Below, one piece after another: positions 10,999 through 23,600 of a stretch of 64,000 nt of DNA. Origin of the DNA: Artemia franciscana (lineage: Eukaryota > Arthropoda > Branchiopoda > Anostraca > Artemiidae); the NCBI RefSeq assembly GCF_032884065.1, contig NC_088875.1, forward strand, positions 46,150,214 to 46,214,213. Direction: 5' to 3'. The notes below the pieces were generated by a model that saw nothing but the letters and a program-made list of their open reading frames with translations, did no database searches and was not told where the DNA came from. Every line of letters begins with the position of its first letter. Positions within the stretch are counted from its first letter, which is position 1. The position numbers were made by a program, and so were the translations under genes.

Positions 10999-11289
10999 TT
11001 TTCTCTTTCAGACTCATTTAGAAGGTAATTTCTGTATATTTTAGAAGGTTTTAATTTGACAGGGGAAAATATATAAAACCACTGGTTGAATGGAATAAGG
11101 AAAAGGCTTATTCAAGAAAATGCTGAATATTCTTTGTCCTTTTCAAAAATAAAGGGGAAGTTTTTTAAAATCACTGGAAATAATGAAAAAGGGGGGTTGA
11201 AATGTCATGGAGCATCACAATCTAACAATGAAACGGACTGTCCCGTTGCTCAAATAAAATCAATGATCAATTTTAGTTTATACGGTTAG

Positions 11290-12115
11290 TTTCGTTGGAT
11301 AGTGGCTGAAAATACTTTATGAACGATAATTTGTGCCACAGGGCAGCTAAATATTACGAAGTTTGGGTGTGAAGCGTTTTGATGTTTGAAAATGGAGGAC
11401 AATATATAAATCAACACTTAAACAAGTTAATGGAGTTAAAACCTTATTTTTATAAAATAAAAGTCCGAAAATGCCGAAGGAATGATAATGTGTGCCAGAG
11501 GGTGTCATGACTCAGCCAGAGAGGGCCATAGGCTGGGAATTCCGATGGAGTATCACGGTCTAATAATGAAATGGTAGGTTCCACTGTTAAAGAAAAATTA
11601 TCTGTCAGGATATTCCATGCGTCTGAAAAGCTTAAGTGATGATGATCGATGGGATATGGTGCCAAAGTCCAGCCACAGAGTGCCACGACTTATCAGAGGA
11701 AACGCTATTGGAAATTCTCTTGCACGTTTAAACGATCAATTTTAGTGTTTACGGATTGTACGGTTATTTTTTAAGAAAATGGTTGAAAATGCTTTAGGAA
11801 TGATAATTAGTGCTATGGGGTGCCATTGACCAGTCATAGAGTGGAACAGCCGGAAACTACACTGGGTCATCAAGATTTGGCTATCTTGTGAAAAAACGAA
11901 GCGATGGATTTATACAAAAAAATCTCCGAAAATGCTTTAGGAATAAGTGGTAAATCTCGCTGTTTTTAATAAAAAACATCTGTCAGGATGGCCAAACGTC
12001 TGAAACGCTTACATGATAATGATGGGTGCTAAGGGGTGCCACGAGCCAGCCAGAGAGTGCCACATGTCAGGAATTTCTAAATTGTATCACAAACTATCAA
12101 TGAAATGGTAAGTCA
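11290..12115. repeat. Degenerate tandem repeat
   Basis: A unit built around 'gaaaatgctttaggaatgataat.tgtgc...gggtgcca...cagccagagagtgcca' recurs with starts near 11308, 11468, 11785 and 11927. It is accompanied by 'atctgtcaggat.ttcca.gcgtctgaaa' at about 11600 and 11980. Copies are strongly diverged and of unequal length. Confidence 0.55.
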
Positions 12116-13742
12116 GTATGTCAGTAGTGGAGACCCAAGTACTCCGATGACAGCTATAGGGCGTATACTATTCAAGTTGCTAATCCCTCAAGACATTATT
12201 ACGTGCAAAGCAGTGGATCCAGGATTGGCCAAAAGGAAGCTAAGCGCTGGGGGGGGGGTGAAAGCACCAAGGGGCTTGGGGATGTTGGATAACCCCCAGC
12301 AAGGCAGTGGGTCAAGGGGCCCTCTCCGGGAATATTTTCAAAATTTAGGTTTCTAATGACACGCTTTTAACTTTTAGGCCGTTTTTCCTCTTTGTTAGCC
12401 AGAGTTCGCAAAAAAAGCAAAAAATATGGTGTGACTCAAACACATTGACAAAATATTTAAAGAATTTTGAAGCCGTAAGAATGTTTTTGCATTAACATAT
12501 CATATCTGCTCCTAAGACCATAAGCATTTGAATGTTGAGAGCTATTGTTTTTTATTTCAAGTACGGAAATACTTTCAGTATCATACTGATATTACCATTT
12601 TTTCAAATGATGAAGCTTTTTTTTAAAATAAACCAGTTTGAACATTTTTGGCTATTTTTTCCATCAGTAAGTTTCTATAGTGTAGTAATGTATTACTTAT
12701 TATTCCTCGTTATAAATTGTCTAAAGCGAACTATTGCATAAGTTGTAGCTGATTTACTCTTATCCTGAATTTAAAGAATAAAAGTTCAAATAAAGAATCA
12801 GTTTTCCTATTTCAAAGGACAGTAGTAATGTAAAACAAAGTATTCATAAGAAACTTGAATATCACAACTTTTTTGATAGTACAATTTTATGAATAAGTTG
12901 TTCTATGGCCCAATTTGACAAACACATTCGTCTTGGTTTTGACTGACTAAAATGATATAAGACTTTATCTACATCGATTTCCCTTTCCTTATGAACATGA
13001 GGTAATGTAATCTCGTTCAATCGGTCTTCAGTCATGGGTGACATGAGATAAGTTTTATTCTTCTCAGGGAAGAAAACGCCGCTTAATTGAAGCTGTCGTG
13101 AACGGTAATGCAGCGAATATCTGCAATAAAATTACGACGTTAGGAAGAAATCTTTATTATACTTAGACAAAGCAATTTCACAAGTTTGTAGAATATTCTT
13201 GGAGATTTCAGATTTTCAACGTTCCTGCCAAAGTCTAATATCTGCGGATAACTCTCAAAATCTAATCACATCTAATCAAAATAGTTATTTTGTTCGGCGT
13301 AATTGAATGGTCTAAAGCTGATGTCTTTGAGATGGACTATCCCCTCCACACAGCTTTCAGCGCAAGGACTGTAAGTTATGCCCCAAAGTCATGTAAGGCA
13401 TTTATAGAAAGAGTGGTCGTATAGACTCCAAAGGGGGCTCATTGGATTGGAAATCAGATGTTCTAGTTCCCTTGTTAAAAGTCAAAATGATCAAGGTCAA
13501 GCATTGGAAATCAGATGTTCTAGTTCCCTTTTTAAGAGTGAAAGTGTTCGAGGTCAGGCCCCCCCTCTACTTCGTATTTTCCATAAATTCATCCGATAAA
13601 ATTTTGAGATTACCATTTGTTCAAAAATAATTTAAAGATCGTAAAATATGGCTTTTAGAGTGAAGAGACCCCCCCCAAAGTCTGGTTGTAAGGGTTGTAA
13701 GTTATGCCCCAGGGACATGTCAGGTTTATGTGCAAGGGGTGG
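12116..13742. other. Non-coding with a small tandem repeat
   Basis: No gene recognised. Bases 13449-13562 hold two copies of a 57-bp unit beginning 'ggaaatcagatgttctag'. G- and C-homopolymer runs lie near 12250, 13558 and 13669. The duplicated block begins at or before 13743. Confidence 0.5.
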
Positions 13743-15109
13743 TCGTGTGAACTTTAGAAGAGATTCATTTGATTTAAAATGTACACTTATAGTTTTCTTT
13801 CAGGAGTCAAACATGATGGAGAGCAACAATCCCCCTTCCTGACATCTTTTTTTTCACAAAAAACATTCAATTGAAATTGTGAGCTACAAATAGCTACAAT
13901 AGTCCAAAAATTACAATAGTCAGCTACAAATAGTCCACAAATTATATAAAGATATCGCTAGGGTTAGAACAATCCCCCAAAACCCATAGCTAAGGGTATG
14001 CTCGGGGCATATAAGCTTTCTATGGAGCGGATAGTTCTATAAACTTTAGATTGGATGGAGCTAATTTCTTTGGAAGTCGGTGCCCTTTTTATTAGTCAAA
14101 ATTAAATGGAGAACAGTCAGTTCTCCCCAGGGCTATCATTCCCCAAAACATATCCGATCGATATTCTAAGATAGATATTTTGTTCAGCATTGTTGAAAGG
14201 TCCAGTAATTTTATCTTTGAGGATCCCCAAAATCCTCAGGACAAGGGCTGTAAGCTACGAAATTTGTTCATTGTTTACACGTAGTGAATGTTATTGAGAA
14301 AGGTATGCGTGTTTAAAATTTACTTTCCAAAAAGACAAAGAGTTTTCAGGTGAGCCTTGCAGAGAATGTTCAGAGGAGTATTTAAGTAAGTCGAAACACT
14401 TCATGTGCATACAGATAGTCAAAAGGGTGCAACACAGGAATAAGTGAGTTAATTAACTTGGAAAATTCAGAGAGATGATGAAAAAGGCAATACTTGTATG
14501 CTACCAATACTAATAAAACCACAACCACTATAAAATAATAGGTATTCTTTGTTGGGCTAGGGGGTTTGGTAGAAGTGGAGGGGTAATATGTACTACATCA
14601 TTAATGTGAATCTGGCTGAAAAAGTCAAGTTTATAAAAGCCAAGTTTATACAACATTTACCTTCGCTCAAACAAAAAGCTTAATTATGCTGTACTACTGT
14701 CGTCTAAGCAGCTTATTTCTTACAATTATAGTGAAAGTCTAGCACCAGAACCTTTAATATATGATTGTTTAATATGTGCTTATTTTTATAGTCTTTTGCG
14801 TAATGTTTTTTGATTCACCAAGTAGCATGTTTGTTAAATAGTTACTTTTCTTAGCTACCACTTGAATAGAGCCTACTTCAATGGCACCCACACTTTTTTT
14901 CCTCCAATAGGATACTTTAGCTACAGTCCTGCTCTTTTGGGCCGTGGCTAAAGCTGCTATACGCGCATTTTCGCCTCATTCAGCAAAATGGGGTTCAATC
15001 TAGTAGATGTTTTAGTCGAAAACTACAAAATATAAATTTTCGGATTGGCACTGTTGCATCAAGAAAGAACAGGAATAAAACTAAAAAAAAAGAAATTTTC
15101 TTGTGAAAA
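13743..15109. other. Non-coding flank upstream of exon 1 (copy B)
   Basis: Near-identical to 1..1367. If the downstream exon 1 is the active one, the NDUFB7 promoter should lie here. No core promoter element can be called with confidence. Confidence 0.5.
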
Positions 15110-15248
15110 ATGGGACTTCTCCAATGGCTAGCTGATATGTCATTTGTTAAGGAAAAAGAAGGCCTACAATTAGGAAGCCTTGATAAAAGATATAGAGAGC
15201 CAAAGTATGATCCTCATGAAGGTTTTGATTATGAAAGAAAGCCTAGAG
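15110..15248 (+). CDS. NDUFB7: NDUFB7 exon 1, copy B (exon 1 nearest to exon 2)
   Basis: This is the first coding exon of the complex I subunit NDUFB7/B18, which sits on the intermembrane-space side of the mitochondrial membrane arm. It has residues 1-46 and one base of codon 47, ending at AG|GTAAAA. The single leftover base (G) pairs with the AA that opens exon 2 to make a Glu codon, so the frame is kept. Gly2 is retained (myristoylation site in the bovine protein). The segment before the splice site (PKYDPHEGF, then basic residues) aligns with insect NDUFB7. Being closest to exon 2, this copy is the simpler choice for the active first exon. Its coding bases equal those of copy A. Confidence 0.85.
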
Positions 15249-15780
15249 GTAAAAATCACTGAAATTTATGAAATACAATGTCCTTGTTGCCAGTTAGGCT
15301 ATCAGTTCTCTTTATGAAAGGAGAAGTTCTCGCTCTAGTACAGGAGTCAGATAGACTATCCTAGGAATTAAAACATAGTTTGTGTCTTTGTTTACCATTC
15401 AATTTCTCATCTGGGTAATTGCTCTTTGCAGATATTTCAGTCATTACTTGTTAAAGACAATTATAAAGGTAAAATTCTAGTTTCGCTACTTTTGCTATCA
15501 TGGAAAGAAGCTAGGTAAGGAAAATGAAACTTTCAATGATAGGTCCAAAAACACACAGGAAGGTGTTGACAAGTTCCCAGGTTAACCCTCTAAGCTACTA
15601 ATTCCCTAGTCTTAGAGGTGTGTCTACCTGACAGGTCTGTAGGGGTAACCTACATATGACAATATTTAATAATTTCCTTATCTATGAGCAATAGAATGTT
15701 GTCATTTAGGCCTACTACTATTTAGAATGCAGTATAAAGCCAAACAGAAGACAATATCATGCTTTCTCTAATTATTTAGA

Positions 15781-18145
15781 ATAATAAAAAGTCATACTGA
15801 TGACTTTTTGTGTATGATTCTTTTATAAAGCAAATATAAACAAATTTATGCAGATGACCTTTTAGACTTCATACCATTATATAAGAAACATGAATGAAGT
15901 CATGCAGATGGCATCTTATAGGGCTACATCACCTGTTTATAAAACAAATACAAATAAAGTCACACAAATGACTTTTGATACCAACACTATCTCACTCCTT
16001 AGTGAAACAATATAATATCTTTTATATGGCATTTTAGTACACTATATGTATATACAGAGAAAACACCTTTACAGAGAAACAATTGCTATACAGAAAAACA
16101 ATTGCCTTACAGCAGAATAATCTATCAAAAAGTCATCTGTATGACTTTTTGTTGTTTTTTCTATAAGTAAGTAGAGTAGTATAATGTCTTCTATTTGATA
16201 TTTTAGTGCATCATATATCTATAAGGAGAACACCAAAAAAGTCATCTGTAAGACTTTATTCATACTGCTCTATAATAAAATCATAGCTTATATTAAGATG
16301 TTATCCATAAGACTTTATTTAGTCTGCTTTTTTATAGTGTGATGAGTATTAAGTCATAGCCTATGTAAAACTTTATTCACTCTGTTCTACAATAGAATAA
16401 TGGCATAGGCTAGGTCCTGTATTACAAAGTCTTCTCTATTACTTTTTGTTATTTTTTTAATGTATAAGTAGGGTAATATCATGTCCTCTATGTGACATTT
16501 CAGTGCATCATTTAAGTTTAAGGAATATACCAGAAAAGTCATCTATAAGACTTTATTCATTCTATTCTACAATAGAATGATAGCCTATATTAAAAAGTCA
16601 TGTGTTTAACCTTTCTTCTTTTTTTTTAATGTAAGATTAGGGCAGTATAATGTATTCTGTATGACATTTCTGTACATCATTTAGGTTTAAGGATAAAAAC
16701 AGGAAAGTCACCTGCAAGACTTTTTTCATAGGCCTATTGTTCTATATTAGAATCATATCCTATATTAAAAAGTCATCCATATGACTTTATTTAGGACAAT
16801 ATTCTAATGTATCATCCCTTGCTCTTTAAATTGAAGTTTAATTTTTATTGCAATTTTGTAACACTATTTTTCACTTTACAAATCTTTAACACATCTGATA
16901 CCTTTTTTGAACTAGATAACCCAGATTTTTTTTTTCCCTGTTAGCATAATTAACAGAATAAATATCCCATAAAGCCTACTTAAAAGCAACATACAATTTA
17001 AATTGACATTTTTTAATAAAATCTTCATAACAATTGATTACTTACTTGATTTGACTGCTGGATTCACCCACCATGGAACTTCAGTGTTTTTGTTAACTAT
17101 TGTGCTTATGAAGTTCATTTGTACAAGCTCCTTTACAGTGATTCACAACAGAGGGTCATTGTTGGCCTCAGCTGGATTTTCAAAAATATTTTAGCAATGA
17201 TCATCTTTTCTCTAGAAATAGAAATATAAAATTACACACATAAGGTATAAAAAAGCCATTTATATGACCATATTCATGTTTGTTCTATAAAAATGCTATA
17301 TATAAAAGTTGTCTGTATTATTCATGTATGCTCTATGAAGTATAAAAGCTGGGTACCTGGCTGACTGACTGCATTTCAAACAGTTGGTTGTACAAAAAAT
17401 GTGGTTCAATCCCACTTTCTAGGGTTGTAATAAAAGAAAGGTTGAGATGGCTAAGCCACATTCTGCAGATGAAGGATGATAGATTGCCATAGATTGTCCT
17501 TTTTGGCCAACTGTCTGGGGCTCCATGGAAAGCAGGTTGTCCTTGTCTGGGTTGGGAGGATGTCATAAATAAAGATTTAAAGGTAATGGGAACTTCCTGG
17601 GAGGGTGTAAAGAGGGAGGCCTTAAATAGATTAGGTTGGAAAAGCATACATAGCTGTGTTGGCCTCAGGCGGCTTAGTGCTACAGTGAGTTGTTAGTAGT
17701 AGTAGTAGCTCTGTAATAGTATGTGATATAGAAAGTCATCTGTATGACTTTATTGATGTTTGCTCTGCAAAAGAATGAGACATAGAAAGTCATGTACATG
17801 ACTTTTTATCATTCTAAATAATTGGAGAAAGTACTGCATTCTATATAGTAGTAATTGACATAGTCAGATATAAAGAAAAAATTTCTATTACTGAAAAAGT
17901 CATTTGCATGACTATATTTAGGCTACTCTGTCGTAATACAAGGTAAAAAGTCATCTGTATCACTTTATTTAAATTGCTCTATGCATGAAATCATGTAGGC
18001 ATAGGCTATAAAAGCCTTATTTATGACTTTTTGTTGGTTTCTATATGTATTTCTGGGGTAATATAATTTCTTCTGTATGACATTTTAGTGGATCATGTAA
18101 GTTAAAGGAGAAAAACAAAGAGTTATCTGTGTAACTTTATTCATA
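15781..18145. repeat. Array of short palindromes, copy B
   Basis: Duplicate of 2041..4400, with the same spacing and the same inserted LINE end. Some palindromes are more symmetric here: near 16238 this copy reads AAAAAAGTCATCTG where copy A has one mismatch. Confidence 0.7.
17354..17709 (+). mobile_element. LINE 3' end fragment, copy B
   Basis: Duplicate of 3612..3967, with the same ORF2 C-terminal blocks (RLRWLSHILQMKDDRLP, WEDVINKDLK, LRRLSATVSC) and the same internal stop. One amino-acid-changing difference lies near 17540 (a G where copy A has a T). Confidence 0.8.
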
Positions 18146-18362
18146 CTTCTAGATTATTTCAAAAGGCATTTTGGGTAGGCAGTGGTACTTTTTTACTCTT
18201 ACAATGATGTACTTATGCCAAAAAATTACCCATAGCTGAAGAGAACCAAAGGTTTGTCATGTCCAACAGTTGAATTCTCTCCTAACATAAAGATCATCAA
18301 AAGTAAGGAGGAATTTTGAGGAGTCCCAGAAATAAACAATGCTTCATTGACCCACTTACTGA

Positions 18363-19212
18363 GTGGCTGGGCAAACTCAGGATAAGTTCTATATGCTCAG
18401 TTGTACTGAAACTTTGTTGACCACTTTGATTGGGTATGATATCAACCTATTTATGCTTCTGCTGGACTATGTGAAGCTTGATGCATGTAATATCTTTGTG
18501 CAGATAGACAAATATGAAAATAACCGACAAGCTTATGACATAAAAAGGATCAAGAAGAAGCTAGGAATTAAAGCAGCAGAAAATATGTTGCCATGCAATG
18601 TCTGGCTGCAATACAACATCCAGACTTTACAGCATAGGGAAACCAGCACTGGTTTCATTGTCACTTAAAGATGGTATTTTTAACAATGCTTGCAAGATCT
18701 TCATGACACCAGGATCAAACTGCCAGGAGATCACCAAAACAGGAGAGAAAGCTTTGCTCTGCATACACAAAGGCAAAAGTATTGAGAAGAGCCTTATGAA
18801 TATCCAGCACAAGCATTTACTACATGGGTTGCAAGTTCAAATGCTTTTGTTCAGGCAGAGCAGCTTCTGCCAGCTTTGGCTTCCATAAAGTGCCACTTTT
18901 ACAGTTGCTATTTGCAAATAATGAAGGAGCAAGACATGTCCAAATCACTAAAGCCTGAAAAGTGGGGTTGGTGCCTCTCTTCCTCACAGAATGTGTATTC
19001 CCATCATGTCAGATACTTCACCAACACCAGAAAATCTGCTGAAGATTGTGCAGTGCCAGTGCATCAGCAGGTGCAATTCTCTCAGGTGCAGCTGCTGTTG
19101 GAATGGTTTACCCTGCAGATTTACCAAGTGTAAAGGGGCATTATGTGCTAATGCTGCAGCAAGACAGGATGAGGGTGATAACAAAGATGATTGGGAAGAA
19201 GAATTAGCTTAA
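18363..19212 (+). pseudogene. Decayed CXC-domain gene, copy B
   Basis: Duplicate of 4620..5471, with the same frameshifts. A further 2-bp deletion near 18997 separates the PEKWGW segment from the cysteine-rich part. The open frame 18991-19212 carries the QCQC...CSCC...CKGALC cluster and the acidic tail. The gene is dead in both copies, and the damage shared between them predates the duplication. Confidence 0.65.
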
Positions 19213-19670
19213 GATTGTGCTTTAAAAACAAAACGTTTTTGTTTTTAATATACCTGAGTTCTAAATGTTCCTTTTTGTAACTGATTGATCTAAAGTTTTG
19301 ATCTTGATTAAAGAAGGGATTTTCAAGAAGTTATACTTAGCAACCCCTCACATTACAGGGTCCTCAGCAGGGGAAATTAGGTAAATAGTAAAAAATAATT
19401 GCTTTTTGACCTCACATTTGGCATTACATAACTTTATTTGATATAAAATGATCCTTTAGCACCAGGAATCTGTCAAATAATGATCTGCATACTTTACCTA
19501 CCCCTCCCCCCATTCCATGAAGGTGAAAATTTATACTAGGGTATGGATTTTTGACATAGTATTTGGATTCCTCATGCTTGATTTGATAGGAAACAACAAT
19601 TTAAACTCCAAAATATGTATAAACACAAAAATCGGTTTTCCCCTTCGAGGGCAAATTTGGGACACCTGTG

Positions 19671-20000
19671 CAAAAAAAAAGTAGAAGGTAAAGAATGCAG
19701 TACTAGACCCTTAAGGTTCAAACCAGTGGTGCTGATCTCTTTCTCAAGGCCCTTCGGCCAGGAAGTGCAATGGGGGATGAGGGCCAGCCATCCAATGTGT
19801 TTGCACATCCTTCCTGTTTACCTTCTCCAGATTTATCCAGGTACCCATTTAGAGCTGGGTCAACTCTGGCTGAACTTACAGAGTCATGCCACTGACCCTG
19901 TCCCAAACCAAATGATTGGGTACACTAGGATTTGAACCCTTGCCCTCTCTAACAAAGGATCCTAAATACAGCACACCAATCCACTTGGCTAGAACAGGGG
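19671..20000 (-). mobile_element. tRNA-derived SINE, copy B
   Basis: Duplicate of 5930..6259. The A box complement is at 19981..19991 and the B box complement at 19928..19938. A 12-bp insertion relative to copy A lies just outside the head near 20041 and duplicates the local 'tttttgtg' phrase. Confidence 0.7.
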
Positions 20001-20639
20001 ATTTGATTGGATTATTTTTATGGAATTCAGCTGATTTTTGTGAACATTTTTGTGCAGAAAAAAATTCTGTTGCAATTTTCCAGAGGTCAAACAATAATTT
20101 TACCTGACAATTTATGTAGTGCAGTCATTTATTAATGACTGCATGTTGTTAGGGGATGTGCATTATTGAATACTTTCAAATAGTACTGCTGTTTAGCAGA
20201 CAGTAGAGCTTTGATTAAGTAATTCCTGTAAGCTTTAAAAGAAGCTTGAATCATCTCATCTGGATGAGACAACTGCTTTCTTTACAGTCTGTTCTTTAAC
20301 TAGATGGACCTTAGTAGTCCTCTTTGTAATTCAAGGCTTTTTGGATCAATTGTAATTTCTTAAATGGGTTGAAGATATGTGATTAACCAGATTCAGCACT
20401 GATGAATTTATTTACAAAATAATGTGAAGCCTGATTGGTATCCCTGCAGTCTTAAGCATGGCGAGGAGTCAATTTTAAGCAGTAGTTCATTCAGTTGCTT
20501 AACAGATGCAGTATCTAGTCTTCTAGTTGTCTTGATCAGAGTTGCTACTTGTCCACATGTATGAATCCGTCAGAAGCATAAAGTTGTCTGACATGTCAGC
20601 AACAATAACATGGCATGAATAAGTTTCAACATTAAGAAA

Positions 20640-23600
20640 AATATTGTCAATAATTGCTGCTGTCAAGCTTACAACTCAAGTTAGAATATCACAAGCTGGA
20701 AGAAAGCCTAGCAAAAGACAAAGTATCAAAAAATCAACAGCCAAAGGTGAATAATATGTAGATGAAAGAGTGAGACTAGAAATACTTATGTCAATATTAA
20801 AATCCGCAATATACATAATTTTTGACTCCAGTAAATTTTGACAGAAGAAAATATATCTAACTTACTTTAAAAGTGTTGCACCAAAGAACTAGGTAAATCA
20901 TTTTAACCTAAATCATTGTAAATATATATCAGAATACCTAGAAAGTGGATTGTTTTACTGTTGGATGATTAGGTTGAATATTTTAACCATATATCAAAAC
21001 TCTAGCAACCACTTTGCCTGGGATCCTGGAGTTCAGGTGACTTGGAAAGTCAACAATAGTAAAAGTTACATTTGAATCTGAAACATTTTTGAAGCATTAC
21101 ATTGTCCATTGGATAAAGTTTGGTTACCAGTTATTCAGAGTTGAGAAAGACAGAGTGATTCCTAAAGCTGTTTTAAATGTCAAAGTTTCTCTCACATTGA
21201 AAAGAACTGTGGTTCTGATGCTCTGAAGTGTGCTTTTTATAGTGATAAACCTGGATTAACATAAAATACTCCTCGTGATAACATGATTTGTTGCCCCAAC
21301 TGTTACTCAAAGAAACATCCATCCTATAGTTTCATTTGCCCTGCTATGAAGAAGTTTCTTAAATGAATATAATTACTTCAGTTTGTTCTTTAATTCGAAT
21401 TTAGTTGTTAGCAAATTTGTAGTGATAAATGAATCTGTTAATGAAAATAGTTCAATAATGTTGTGTTTGCAAGACCACCATTTGTTGGAACATTTGTTGA
21501 ATACATTAAGCTCCCTTTCAAGTTTTCTAAATATATTACGGTTTCTGCAGGGCCTACTGGAGGCCACCCATCAGATGGTGTTGCTACATTTGTTTTCAAA
21601 GAATTCTGTGCTATTTTATGTTACACTGATGAGTATTTTCTTGCTTGCAAACTCTATGATTGAATTTTAGTCAATTGCTATTTGCCTACAGATTATCACA
21701 CTTATTTGTCTTTTGTATCATTTTGTTTGCTTGCCAAAGACTTAGTACTTTTATAGCCCAATTAGATTCAAGGTTTCACTTTATTATTTGTAGCGATTTT
21801 AACTTTGATCTTGATAACGTAAATGAGCATAGTACATTTTTATTTTGGTCTTTACCAGATCTTAATAATTGTTGCGAGTCAGTTGATTTTATTTATTCTA
21901 ATTGGAATGGGAGAACAAGTAATATTGATCATGTTCTTTCTAAATTTGCCCTATCTTCTATGGTAAAAGTCATTCTGGATATCCCAGTAAGTGATTACTT
22001 GCCAATTCAGTTTTCTGTAATTTATAATTTGGTTTCTATATCTAATTATGTTCCTATTCAGCTGAACTATTTTGAAAGATTTATTTGGGGTAATAACTTT
22101 TATGCTGGTTTACTGTGATAATTTTGAATCTTTGGCTTGAAAGGCTGCTGTTCCTGCTAGCCTGAATTGTCATAATGATAAAATTTATTTTGAGCTTAAT
22201 TGTATTTATTTTCAATTATTATATTGCTTAAAATATGGTGCTAGAGACACTTTGAGTAAAACAGTGTAAACTAAATATAGGAAAACGTTTTTGGTCATCA
22301 GATCCGTTTTCCGTTCATGCTAATTGTGAATCTAAATTTGCTTTTCGTTTGTGGAAAAATTGTGGAAAGCTGTGGTATTGTCACCCAGTTTTTCTGTGCA
22401 TGGAGGAAAAAAAAATCCAGTCAGACCTTCAATTGTCATAATAATATTCTGCTAATAGACGCTTTGTCTATTAGCGTGAATAATAGACAAATTTTTTTGG
22501 AAAATTTTGAAAAAAATTTTGTCAACGTGAATAAGAAGAAACTCAGGAAAGCTCTACGTTTAACAAAAAAAATCTATTGAACCTTCCAAACAGAATTGAC
22601 CTTCACTTGTGGAGTGGGAAACCCATTTTGGTGACCTTTCAAAATCGTGTGATGATCCTAAGCAACTTCTGCATGTTGATCAGATTTTGAGTAGTTCTTC
22701 CAATTTGCATGATTTTTCTATTTCCTTTGACTCTTTATTGGGTGCATGTTGTAAATTAAAACCACAATCTTTTGAAAATGAGGATAGGATCCACTCAAAT
22801 CATGTCAAATTGGCTCCCTCTTCTTCCTCTTCTTTTGAAATCGTTTAATCTTATCCTCAAGTCTGGTGATATTCACTACTATTCTAAAATCTGGTAAAAT
22901 AGATCTCTGGTTGTGTGACCCTTAATGACAAATAACAAAGGGTTTTATGATTGATAAGCTTTTTGAATTATGTACAGTGGGTTTTTGTTTTAATTTGGAT
23001 GTTGGCCTTGATCAAGTAGGCTTCAAAAGAGGAATAGACTATGACCATGTCCATGCAACTCTTGATTTAAGTATTAATGAGTCAAGGTGTTCTGGTTCCC
23101 CACTTTATACACTTTTGATTGCAGAACACTTCACTTTCTTCTGCTCTTTCAGCCCTAATTAGTGGCGGGATCCCCCTATCTGTGGTTACAGGTCTTAGAT
23201 CTTGGCATTGGGGGCTTAGAATAAAAATTGCTGATTTGGATTTATTTTGTAATCTAATTTCGTTTGGTCATGAAGTTAGACAAGGTGATGTTTTATCTTA
23301 TTGTATCTTTAATATATGATTGGTGGAATGTCTTTCTTCATTCACTGTCTGCAATCTCTTGGGGGCAGGATGGGTCTTTTATTGCATATGATGATGATAT
23401 AATATTGTAGAGTCGTTCTAAAGCTAGTTTAATTGATAATTTTAATACCCTATCCAGTAAGCCTTTCAATTAGTGTTAAAAATGTGAATATTTTCCAATT
23501 AATGACAATAAAGGAGCTGAATATATTTACAACAGGAGTAGGCTACTTCATTTCTTGTTTCTGATACTGTTCTTTATCTGTGGTCATCTTATTGTGCTTC

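Larger units (their letters stand above)
13743..21421. repeat. Segmental duplication, copy B
   Basis: This is the second copy of bases 1..7641, offset 13742 at the left and 13780 at the right after indels. If the event was a simple tandem duplication, the full unit would be about 7642..21421 (13.78 kb), and the DNA just left of the window should resemble 7642..13742. Copy B is the better candidate for the parental right edge because the LINE crosses it without interruption. Confidence 0.93.

Noticed and set aside
10566-11021. 151-codon open frame across the TG/CT-rich tract
   Set aside because: Both strands stay open only because of simple-sequence composition; the protein is low complexity (Cys/Val/Phe or Arg/Glu runs).
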